Assembly (NCBI GenBank): GCA_016717655.1
Contig: JADKFC010000006.1
Span: forward strand, 1 to 64,000
Direction: 5' to 3'
Length of the DNA: 64,000 bases
Origin: Saprospiraceae bacterium
GTDB lineage: Bacteria > Bacteroidota > Bacteroidia > Chitinophagales > Saprospiraceae
Shown: positions 57,040 through 64,000 of the stretch, piece after piece
Layout of the letters: each line of letters opens with the position of its first letter
Numbering within the stretch: position 1 is the first letter of the stretch
Made by a program: the position numbers and the translations under genes
Notes under the pieces: model-generated
Told to the model about the DNA's origin: nothing
Databases searched by the model: none
Seen by the model: the letters and a program-made list of their open reading frames with translations, nothing else

Positions 57040-58401
57040 TTATTCTAGTACAGGTGATTGCTCTCTGGCCTTACACTCGGTAGCCGGACACTTAGCAGCT
57101 GGCTCTTTGTGTAGTTTGTTATCAGCAGGTTCCCAGCCCAATGTCAGATAAAGGGCAAAGAAACCAATTACATATGCTAAAGTTACGTGCCATCCTTCTT
57201 TAATCCAAACCTTTACATTTCGGGCTTGAGGAAATTTATTGGTAATAGCAACCCCTGCTGAAGAACCAAACCAAATCATACTGCCCCCAAATCCAACCGA
57301 ATAGGCCAACATACCCCAATCAAAGTGTCCTTGTTCCAGACAAAGTTTGGTTAGTGGAATATTGTCAAATACTGCAGATACAAAGCCCAGGATGAAGGCT
57401 GTTAACCAGGATGCACTTGGCAAGGTTTCAACCGGCATGAGGGATGCAGCTGTGACTAAACACAACAAAAATACAGTTCCTTTGATAGATGCTGACACTT
57501 CATCCCATGGCATTTTTCTGACTAAGGCACCAATCAGAATGGCAATCCAAACTCCCAAAGCCGGCATGTCGTATAAAATATTACTAAGTATCGCACCAAC
57601 TAACATCGATACAACTATCAGCAACCTGACCCAGTCTAATTTTGCATCTGGATGTGCATCGGCAATGATCCGTTGGTGTGTATCTTGTTGCTTGGACGCA
57701 AACCATGTAATGATTATAAGTGCAACAAACGCAGCTACATAAGCATGTAAAACATTAAAAGCCGACACACCATCAATCCACATCATCGTTGTCGTAGTGT
57801 CACCTACGATACTTCCAGAACCACCGGCGTTGCTCGCAGCTACCAATGCAGCAATATATCCAGGATGTACCTTTCCCTGAAATACTACCAGGGCAATAGT
57901 ACCTCCAATCATAGCAGCTGCAATGTTGTCTAAAAATGAGGAGATAATAAATACAAAAATCAAAAGTACTGCTGGCCCCTTCCAATCATTGGGTAGATAA
58001 TTGGGTATAAAATCAGGGACACCTGAATCTTCAAACACTTTTGCTAAAATACCAAAACCCAATAACAGGCCTAATAAATTCAAAATAATACCCCATTCTC
58101 CTTGTCTCATGCTTTTGTCAGTAAGTTGCATCATCATGGAGTTCTCACCAAAAAAGTGGTGGGCAAATGCATAATCAGGAACAAACAATAATTTGTATAG
58201 TACAATGGTTGTTAGTCCTGCAATGGCCACCCAAAATGTGTGTTCGTGAAAAAGGGCAACTCCTATGAGTGTCAGTCCAAAGAGTATAAACTCCAGTCGA
58301 ATCCCGGCCAATGATAGACCTTCTGCGCTGCCGGCCATTAAAAACAGTGGTGTAAGCAGTGCCATAGCGAGAAGGATAGGCACATATAGTTTTGGTTTCA
58401 T
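57040..58401 (-). CDS. NhaD/ArsB-type membrane transporter
   Basis: 453 residues with about 11-12 membrane helices. Family motifs are SSFLDNIAAAMIGGTIALVV and ASNAGGSGSIVGDTTTTMMW in the first half, and SAVFDNIPLTKLC with GFGGSMIWFGSSAGVAI in the second half, the internal duplication typical of the ion-transporter superfamily (NhaD, ArsB, CitM). The NhaD-like Na+/H+ antiporter subgroup fits best, though citrate or arsenite transport are possible. The C-terminal 30 residues are charged and contain CPATECKARE, which may be a metal-binding tail. It converges with the phosphodiesterase gene. Confidence 0.82.
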   Translation of the reverse strand: MKPKLYVPILLAMALLTPLFLMAGSAEGLSLAGIRLEFILFGLTLIGVALFHEHTFWVAIAGLTTIVLYKLLFVPDYAFAHHFFGENSMMMQLTDKSMRQGEWGIILNLLGLLLGFGILAKVFEDSGVPDFIPNYLPNDWKGPAVLLIFVFIISSFLDNIAAAMIGGTIALVVFQGKVHPGYIAALVAASNAGGSGSIVGDTTTTMMWIDGVSAFNVLHAYVAAFVALIIITWFASKQQDTHQRIIADAHPDAKLDWVRLLIVVSMLVGAILSNILYDMPALGVWIAILIGALVRKMPWDEVSASIKGTVFLLCLVTAASLMPVETLPSASWLTAFILGFVSAVFDNIPLTKLCLEQGHFDWGMLAYSVGFGGSMIWFGSSAGVAITNKFPQARNVKVWIKEGWHVTLAYVIGFFALYLTLGWEPADNKLHKEPAAKCPATECKAREQSPVLE

Positions 58402-58439
58402 TTGTTATTATTTTATAAATAAACTGTGTGGTCTCAAAC

Positions 58440-58904
58440 TTAAGCGATGTGTTGTTTAAGCAGGGTTTGCCAATCATTGGCAAGCATCAATTCGCTACTT
58501 ACCTGTGCATCGTATTCTGCATCAAATATAGGAACAATCATGGCTTTATTCTCTGCCAATTGTAGGTGTATTGCTACACTTGTCAACTGACTTAAATCAG
58601 GGTTGGGTCCTGCATTAGTTTGAAAACTCTTCTTAACTTCGCAGCCCTTTATGGAACCCAATGCTAATTTGTGAAAGGTATTGCCATTGAGTTCAGATTG
58701 AAAACAAAAATATCCATTCCTTTTGTCTAAGCCCATAGCGCCATGATTCCAAAATTCTGTTTTTTCTGGGTGCACTCCATCTTCTTTTGCTGCCTTCAGA
58801 AAAAGTGCCTTGGCTTTTCTTTTGGCCTTGCCGCTGAAGTAAATGTAAACAAAGGGTGAAATGCTTAAAATAATGATTAAGGTATTAATGATAATAGATG
58901 ACAT
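58440..58904 (-). CDS. Hypothetical membrane-anchored protein
   Basis: 154 residues from the ATG at 58904, chosen because it opens a membrane helix (MSSIIINTLIIILSISPFVYIYF). The region after it is basic (GKAKRKAKALF), pointing into the cytoplasm. The soluble part (residues 30-154) has KTEFWNHGAMGLDKRNG and VKKSFQ, seen in small unnamed Bacteroidota proteins. No function can be assigned. It lies 38 bases upstream of the transporter and may be co-transcribed. Confidence 0.65.
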   Translation of the reverse strand: MSSIIINTLIIILSISPFVYIYFSGKAKRKAKALFLKAAKEDGVHPEKTEFWNHGAMGLDKRNGYFCFQSELNGNTFHKLALGSIKGCEVKKSFQTNAGPNPDLSQLTSVAIHLQLAENKAMIVPIFDAEYDAQVSSELMLANDWQTLLKQHIA

Positions 58905-59023
58905 TTGTATTTGATTTTGTATTAAAAAATAATAATAGGGTCTGACATTTGAATGTGATTCAAAATCAAACCAATACGACACTGTATGAGAAATTGCCGT
59001 ATTAACTTTTTAAATACAAAATA

Positions 59024-59386
59024 TTACCAATGGCTGTGAAATGGAAATAAGACTCGCCGTATATTCTGGCTTACAATGGCGGAGCCTTCCGCATACTTTT
59101 CATATCTGAGGTTATCGGTCTCTGCTAAATTACAGGTAGAAAGCAGCTTATTAAAGCTAAGAAAGGCAAGAGCGCTTGGTACATGATCGGTTCTTACCTG
59201 GTCAAGGTGGATCGATTTTACATCTTTTTCCAGAATAGCCTTTAGGCTAAGAGTGTCGCTCTTAACCCATTCTGCATTGTTATACTTTTGGTGCTGGTTA
59301 AATTCAATTTTGGGTCCCCCCAACAGCGAAGCAGCAAAGATGAAAAAGGAAAGTAGAATTGATATGATTTGTTTTTTCTTCCTCAA
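59024..59386 (-). CDS. Small hypothetical secreted protein
   Basis: 120 residues. A basic start with a hydrophobic helix (RKKKQIISILLSFFIFAASLLG) looks like a signal peptide. The remainder has no recognisable domain; it ends RRVLFPFHSHW. The only start in frame is a TTG at 59386, with no ATG upstream. The gene is therefore less certain than its neighbours. Confidence 0.45.
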   Translation of the reverse strand: MRKKKQIISILLSFFIFAASLLGGPKIEFNQHQKYNNAEWVKSDTLSLKAILEKDVKSIHLDQVRTDHVPSALAFLSFNKLLSTCNLAETDNLRYEKYAEGSAIVSQNIRRVLFPFHSHW

Positions 59387-59562
59387 ATCAGATGTCTTTT
59401 CTTTTGAAGACTGTGCGAAGTTAATAATTTTTTAAAGAAGTTTGGCCCTGAATTATATCATTTAATGTGGCTAGCAATCAAGTTTCCAAAATTGGGTAAC
59501 GATTAGTTGCCCTTCTTAATACTTTCAACAGGCAATCTATCAAAAAATAGGTTATAAAAAAA

Positions 59563-59591
59563 AACACCCCTTTCGAAGTAAAAGGGGCGTT
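59563..59591 (-). terminator. Terminator after etfB-etfA
   Basis: AACACCCCTTT pairs with AAAGGGGCGTT (one mismatch), with a seven-base loop. On the minus strand a run of nine T follows. It lies 11 bases past the etfA stop. Confidence 0.75.
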
Positions 59592-59601
59592 TTTTATAAT
59601 G

Positions 59602-60561
59602 TTATGCGTTTTTGAATTTTTTTACAGCCTCAGTAAGCCTGGGTACAACCTCAAACAGATCACCTACTACCCCGTAATCTGCTGCTTTAAAGAAAGGAGC
59701 TTCAGGGTCTTTATTAATGACTACTATGGTTTTGCTATTATTGACTCCTGCCAAATGTTGAATGGCTCCGGAAATGCCAATGGCAATATACAAATTGGGC
59801 CTTATGGCTACGCCTGTTTGACCTACGTGTTCATGATGAGGCCTCCATCCGGTATCTGCAACCGGTCTAGAGCATGCGGTTGTGGCCCCTAAGGCCGCTG
59901 CCAGCTCTTCAACAATTCCCCAATTCTCAGGACCTTTCATGCCTCTACCTGCAGAAACTACTTTTTCTGCCTCAGGCAGTGGCACATGTCCAGTTTCGGT
60001 TTCTCTGGATACCAATTGTAGTTTTGGATTTCCCACTTCAAGACTAATGGCTTGTGGATTAACTTCCTGACCCAAAAATTGTGGTTGTAAGGCATTACCC
60101 ATCAAGCTGAGTACTTTGGTGTTACTGCTAAGTTGATAATGGGCGATTGCCTTCCCACTGTAAACAGACTTAGAGACCGTAAATACTGATCCTGCCTGTG
60201 GGGCAGCATTGACTCCGCTCACGGCATCTGCTGACATCAAAATGGCCAGTCGACCTAAAATTGACTTTCCATTGGCAGTATGTCTCACCACTACAATGTT
60301 GGCACCCAATTGTTTTGCAGCCTGTGCTATCACTTTGCTGTATACCTGGCTATCAAAAACTTCCAGATTGGGGTGTTGGAGGGTGTGTACGGTATGAATT
60401 CCATATTTCCCCAACTCTCCTGCATTGGAGGCGTTGCCCAAAACCAGGGCGTTTGCCTCGGTACCCAATTGATCTGCGGTCAAACGGGCAAACGTAGCCA
60501 ATTCAAATCCTCCTTTATTAATTGTGCCGTTTACCGGCTCTACTGCGATTAATACTGACAT
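59602..60561 (-). CDS. etfA: Electron transfer flavoprotein alpha subunit
   Basis: 319-residue FAD-binding subunit of ETF, which takes electrons from acyl-CoA and other dehydrogenases to the quinone pool. The N-terminal domain covers residues 1-190. The FAD-binding C-terminal part shows VVSAGRGMKGPENWGIVEEL, ATTACSRPVADTGWRP, VGQTGVAIRPNLYIAIGISG and the signature VVINKDPEAPFFKAADYGVV. It follows etfB by 11 bases in the same direction and ends in a terminator at 59563-59591. Confidence 0.96.
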   Translation of the reverse strand: MSVLIAVEPVNGTINKGGFELATFARLTADQLGTEANALVLGNASNAGELGKYGIHTVHTLQHPNLEVFDSQVYSKVIAQAAKQLGANIVVVRHTANGKSILGRLAILMSADAVSGVNAAPQAGSVFTVSKSVYSGKAIAHYQLSSNTKVLSLMGNALQPQFLGQEVNPQAISLEVGNPKLQLVSRETETGHVPLPEAEKVVSAGRGMKGPENWGIVEELAAALGATTACSRPVADTGWRPHHEHVGQTGVAIRPNLYIAIGISGAIQHLAGVNNSKTIVVINKDPEAPFFKAADYGVVGDLFEVVPRLTEAVKKFKNA

Positions 60562-60572
60562 GTCTTTTTAAT

Positions 60573-61307
60573 TTATATCACTTTAGCTTCTTCATGTAAT
60601 AGTTTTACCAGGGTATCCATATCATCAGGGGCAATCATTTTTACACCTGACTTGGCCGGGGGCATCTCGTGACTTGCTACTACAGAGCCTTTTTCTGCCC
60701 CAATAGAAGCCACCACATTTAATGGTTTTTTCTTGGCCATCATAATACCCTGCATATTGGGTATTCTTTGCTCTGCCATACCTTTTGCTGCCGACAATAC
60801 TATCGGACCTCCAACCTTCAAGGTCTCAGTGCCTCCTTCAACTTCTCTGCTTACCAGCCAGTTGTCACCCTCTTTTTCCAGTTTAAAGGCAAATGACACA
60901 TAAGGCAGGTCCAAAAGTTCTGCCAACATAGCTCCAACTTCTGCTCCATTGTAATCTATGGTCTCTTTACCTGTCAAAACCAAATCATATCCCGATGCGT
61001 GGGCAGCTATTTCTTTGGCAACCTGAAGCGAAGATTCCGGGCTCACATCTACCCTGATAGCGTCGTCTGCTCCAATGGCCAATGCCTTACGAATTACAAT
61101 TTCGCTGCTCACATCGCCTACATTGATCACTGTAACACTGCCTCCGTTTTTTTCCTTTAATTCTACCGCTCTTACTAGGGCATACCACTCGTCGTAGGGA
61201 TTCATAATGTATTGAATGCCCTCAGAATTAAATTCTTTGCCATTGTTAACAAATGAAATTTTTGAGGTGGTATCTGGCGTTTTGCTAATGCAAACTAGTA
61301 TTTTCAT
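60573..61307 (-). CDS. etfB: Electron transfer flavoprotein beta subunit
   Basis: 244-residue AMP-binding subunit that pairs with EtfA. It begins MKILVCISKTPDTTSKISFV; the family pattern NPYDEWYALVRAVELKEKNG and the conserved YDLVLTGKETIDYNGAEVGA and VSREVEGGTETL follow. It is the first gene of the etfBA operon. The region upstream (61308-61479) is AT-rich with no perfect -7 box. Confidence 0.96.
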   Translation of the reverse strand: MKILVCISKTPDTTSKISFVNNGKEFNSEGIQYIMNPYDEWYALVRAVELKEKNGGSVTVINVGDVSSEIVIRKALAIGADDAIRVDVSPESSLQVAKEIAAHASGYDLVLTGKETIDYNGAEVGAMLAELLDLPYVSFAFKLEKEGDNWLVSREVEGGTETLKVGGPIVLSAAKGMAEQRIPNMQGIMMAKKKPLNVVASIGAEKGSVVASHEMPPAKSGVKMIAPDDMDTLVKLLHEEAKVI

Positions 61308-61479
61308 GAATATTTATGCGTTATTTATATCGTTTATTAACTATTTTTAATACAAAATTGTTTATTTCTGCAAATTTCTTAATTTTATTTGTCAGACTGA
61401 AATTATCTGTAAATTTATTTGGTTTGACTCAGAAATTAAACTTTTAGTTTAAATAATTATTATTTTAATATATTAGTTC

Positions 61480-61800
61480 ATGATAAATAGTAGATTAGAA
61501 ATGCTTTTGGGCTTATGGGATGAACACATGCCCGACTCCTTTGTACTTTTTGCCATCGCCAAAGAATATGAGGCGCTCGGAAATTCTCCTGCTGCTATTT
61601 CTCATTATGAAAAGCTGAGACAAATCGACCCGGAATACATAGGTCTTTATTATCACCTTGCAGCCATCTACGCTGAAGAAGGAAAGGCGGAAAAAGCACT
61701 TGAATGCTATGATGAAGGCATTGCCATTGCCTCACGCCAAGGTGACCAACATGCTAAGTCTGAACTCATGAATGCAAGACAAAACTTTTTGATCTCCTGA
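61480..61800 (+). CDS. Small TPR-repeat protein
   Basis: 106 residues with two to three tetratricopeptide helices: FVLFAIAKEYEALGNSPAAI, GLYYHLAAIYAEEGKAEKAL with the typical A-x3-A-x8-A-x6-P spacing. There is no signal peptide or membrane segment, so it is a cytoplasmic protein-binding module. Neighbours give no hint of a partner. Confidence 0.8.
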   Translation: MINSRLEMLLGLWDEHMPDSFVLFAIAKEYEALGNSPAAISHYEKLRQIDPEYIGLYYHLAAIYAEEGKAEKALECYDEGIAIASRQGDQHAKSELMNARQNFLIS

Positions 61801-61931
61801 TCACGGAAGCTAAAAACTATCCTTTATTTTATCACTTGATCTTGGATGGTTTCTGTGATGGAATAACAGAGAAACGGAGAAGGAATAGTCTCATTTCTAC
61901 ATTGTTCCCACTCAAGTGGCAGGAGACAGCA

Positions 61932-63770
61932 TTAAAGATCAATTACTTCAATGCCGGTCACAATATCTGATTCTGACCTCTTACTCACGCAAATGATCTT
62001 GTTGGCCTTTCTTTCTATCATAACAGGAAAGCCCCTTAATAAGATCTCATCGCTTCGCAATAAAGAAGGATAATTGCCGATTTGAATAGAAGTCCTATTG
62101 GCAGTAGCGGCATAAATGATGCTACCATCGTCACTAAAGGCAAAATCACTGTAATTCAAATTGCCTCTTTGTAACAAACCTTTGAATTGCATGGATGAAT
62201 TGGCAAGATAAACCGCGCCCTCATAACCGGTTATCACATAGCTGCCATCATTCGAAATTCTAAATGCATAGGGATCCAGTGGATGGTCTCCATGGTAAAG
62301 GTCATCAACAGATAACACAAAATTACCCGCCTCATCCAATTCGTAGTAATCCATGTCAACAGGACTCACAGATGTGGATATTCCAATCAAAGCTGATTTA
62401 CCGGGTACTAGACGCATTCTGCTTCTTTCAAAATCACCATCGCCATCTATTTGAATGCCGGTACTTCTTTGATAAGTTCTGATGGGGCTGTCCCACCAGG
62501 GACTAGGGGCCATCGATGCAAGTATATAGCCATTTTCACTAGGAAGCGCATTCATGGTGTATATGCCAGTAGTAATTGCATTTACTAAACTGAGAGTTTC
62601 TGCGTCATAGACGTAAACAAAGCCTTCGCTGGAGGGTACGTAGATTTCCAATCCTTTGCCCGTATCTCCAATGCCACTAAAACCAGGAGTGCCGGATACA
62701 GTGATGGTTTTTTCAACCTCGCCATTACCATAGTTATACTTTATTAACTTTTGACCAGAAAGGTCGATTAGATAAATATACTCTTTTGTAGGGTGGACCA
62801 GCATGTCATGAGGAATAAAATTGAAAAGGTTGCCTCCCGGTAAATCTACCAGAAGGGTATTCGAATTTCTAGACTTACCTGCATTATTGAGCACCCTTAC
62901 AAAGTAACAAGCCCGATAGGACAGGGGTGGAGCATTATCAGTAGTTGATGTGGTGTTGACGTTGTCAAAAGTGGCGATCAGCTTTTTCTTTTCAAAATCA
63001 CAATTTTCATCTGAACTATAAACCTCATATTGAAGGAAGTCAGTACCAGGGTACTTGGTCCATGTTAAAACAATTTTACCATCTATTTTTTTAGCTTCAA
63101 CTAGCTCCACCTTAGCAGGCGCATTGTTGCTCACTTCCACCAGATAACTTTGACTATAGCCATCTTTATCTTTAACCGTTAGTGTGATGATGTGTACATT
63201 GGCGGAAAGTGTATTAGTGGTAAATCCGATGTTACCGTCGCTGTTCGCTTTTTGTGTGTTGATCACTCCATCTTTATCCGATTTCCACTCTATGGTCAAT
63301 TCAGTAACGGGGGTCTTGTCATCGGATACCGTTGCAGAAAACGTAACATTTTCGCCAGGTGAAAATTCTGCCGGGATGCCAGGTAGGATAAAACTGATCT
63401 GAGGGGCAAGGTTGATGTTTAAACCAGGCACAATACCAATATTAACCTGAGCCAATTCGTTTTCAATTACTTTTACCACTTCTTTACCGGAACCCACATT
63501 CTTCAATTCAGCATACACCTCATAACTGCCCGGCTCAATTTCGCTGAGCAAAACACTTCCAAATTGATCGGTAGTGCCTTCCTTACTGGCAGGTTGGGTG
63601 TAAACCCTAGCCCCGCTGGCAAAGCCGCCATTGCTAAAGACTTTTACATTCAAATCTCCCGTAAGATCCTTTGCGCAGCCACCAAAAATGGCAAGGATGA
63701 TAATTCCAATAAAATAAATTGGCCTGCCATTCAGCCATCGAGGTGATTGATATTTTTTCATCTTTTTCAA
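61932..63770 (-). CDS. Lipoprotein with Ig/PKD-like and FN3-like domains and a C-terminal propeller
   Basis: 612 residues. The lipoprotein signal (RPIYFIGIIILAIFGGC) gives a Cys at residue 32. A carboxypeptidase-regulatory-like domain follows (NVKVFSNGGFASGARVY ... SVLLSEIEPGSYEVYAEL), then a PKD/Ig-like domain (ISFILPGIPAEFSPGENVTF ... VHIITLTVKDKDGYS), and an FN3-like domain (APAKVELVEAKKIDGKIVLT). The last 300 residues contain YVTN/WD-type blades (DMLVHPTKEYIYLIDLSGQK, AFRISNDGSYVITGYEG, FAFSDDGSIIYAA). It would sit on the outer or inner membrane, facing the periplasm or surface. The ATG at 63761 is an alternative start. Confidence 0.8.
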   Translation of the reverse strand: MKKMKKYQSPRWLNGRPIYFIGIIILAIFGGCAKDLTGDLNVKVFSNGGFASGARVYTQPASKEGTTDQFGSVLLSEIEPGSYEVYAELKNVGSGKEVVKVIENELAQVNIGIVPGLNINLAPQISFILPGIPAEFSPGENVTFSATVSDDKTPVTELTIEWKSDKDGVINTQKANSDGNIGFTTNTLSANVHIITLTVKDKDGYSQSYLVEVSNNAPAKVELVEAKKIDGKIVLTWTKYPGTDFLQYEVYSSDENCDFEKKKLIATFDNVNTTSTTDNAPPLSYRACYFVRVLNNAGKSRNSNTLLVDLPGGNLFNFIPHDMLVHPTKEYIYLIDLSGQKLIKYNYGNGEVEKTITVSGTPGFSGIGDTGKGLEIYVPSSEGFVYVYDAETLSLVNAITTGIYTMNALPSENGYILASMAPSPWWDSPIRTYQRSTGIQIDGDGDFERSRMRLVPGKSALIGISTSVSPVDMDYYELDEAGNFVLSVDDLYHGDHPLDPYAFRISNDGSYVITGYEGAVYLANSSMQFKGLLQRGNLNYSDFAFSDDGSIIYAATANRTSIQIGNYPSLLRSDEILLRGFPVMIERKANKIICVSKRSESDIVTGIEVIDL

Positions 63771-63786
63771 TTCTAGGTTACTAAAT

Positions 63787-64000
63787 TTATTTTCTTATAA
63801 CGTTCACTTCCATTTCAAGCTCTATACCAAACTTATCTTGTACCGCCTCTCTGATGCTAACAGCGTATTGGTAAATTTCATTGCCACGTGCTTGTCCATG
63901 ATTTACCAAAACAAGGGCCTGGTTCATATATGTGCCGGTATTTCCTTTTACCTGACCTTTGAAGCCGCATTGTTCGATTAGCCAACCGGCAGCTATTTTG
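63787..64000 (-). CDS. murB: UDP-N-acetylenolpyruvoylglucosamine reductase, C-terminal end
   Basis: Only the last 70 residues are inside the window: KIAAGWLIEQCGFKG, then NTGTYMNQALVLVNHGQA and the ending GIELEMEVNVIRK. The GWLIEQ-G-KG and H-Q-ALVLVN-G-A segments and a late EMEV (the catalytic Glu of MurB) identify the enzyme, which makes UDP-MurNAc for cell-wall synthesis. It lies upstream of the lipoprotein gene on the same strand, with 16 bases between. Confidence 0.85.
   Translation of the reverse strand, partial: KIAAGWLIEQCGFKGQVKGNTGTYMNQALVLVNHGQARGNEIYQYAVSIREAVQDKFGIELEMEVNVIRK

Noticed and set aside
1..64000. CRISPR arrays, insertion sequences, prophage, tRNA or rRNA genes
   Set aside because: I looked for regularly spaced short repeats, transposase-like frames, terminal inverted repeats and cloverleaf-like sequences and saw none.

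Overview
The window looks like a chromosomal contig of a Bacteroidota bacterium, most plausibly a Saprospiraceae-like member of the order. Reasons: SprB-repeat adhesin with a gliding-motility/T9SS C-terminal domain, a second T9SS-type sorting tail, SusC-like TonB receptor with carboxypeptidase-regulatory domain, ECF sigma/FecR cassettes, FtsB/DivIC-type initiator, GIN-domain lipoprotein, and repeated perfect matches to the Bacteroidota -7 promoter box TAnnTTTG just upstream of genes. There is no sign of phage, insertion sequence, CRISPR, rRNA or tRNA. The taxonomic call below phylum is inference.

Layout. 1-5.7 kb: partial fabH, a secreted thioredoxin-SPOR protein, and a large cohesin/SprB-repeat adhesin. 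5.7-11.1 kb: hemN, then a three-gene hydroxyproline-degradation operon (DHDPS-family deaminase, ketoglutarate-semialdehyde dehydrogenase, 4-hydroxyproline epimerase) and a MarC-family membrane protein. 11.1-14.5 kb: a lipoprotein-like gene, a small outer-membrane barrel, and an S9 peptidase. 14.5-24.6 kb is mostly housekeeping: deoxynucleoside kinase, gatC, an ABC ATPase, sbcC/sbcD, carA-eno, ftsB-like, sucD. 24.7-27.5 kb: a six-domain fasciclin (FAS1) surface protein with almost identical 402-bp repeats. 27.6-31.6 kb: ECF sigma with a membrane/barrel partner, a lone LytTR regulator and a kelch-repeat protein. 31.7-34.5 kb: a 949-residue tandem-repeat secreted protein. 34.8-41.3 kb: a translationally coupled trans-envelope signalling cassette (TonB receptor, GIN lipoprotein, ECF sigma, FecR anti-sigma, STN-domain protein carrying LA_2272-like surface repeats). 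41.3-51.1 kb: tryptophan 2,3-dioxygenase, a secreted GH13 enzyme, a lipoprotein, a serine hydrolase, and a sortilin/BNR-repeat protein. 51.4-58.4 kb: an MCE lipid-transport protein, three glycosyltransferases, a sphingomyelinase-like phosphodiesterase and an ion transporter. 58.4-64 kb: two small membrane/secreted hypotheticals, etfA/etfB, a TPR protein, a large lipoprotein with a beta-propeller, and partial murB.

A dominant feature of the window is 17 single-base frame breaks in 14 genes, including essential ones (fabH, carA, eno). Nearly all can be repaired by adding or removing one base, usually in a homopolymer, and one is proven internally because the FAS1 repeats give a reference copy. 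This points to residual sequencing error in the assembly rather than 14 pseudogenes; genes are therefore annotated across the breaks. The most biologically unusual items are the STN/surface-repeat signalling protein, the sigma-factor partner that appears to join an inner-membrane anchor to an outer-membrane-like barrel, the homogenised FAS1 array, the 15-copy repeat protein in a unit with a lone LytTR regulator, and a telomere-like G-rich repeat in the leader of sbcD.
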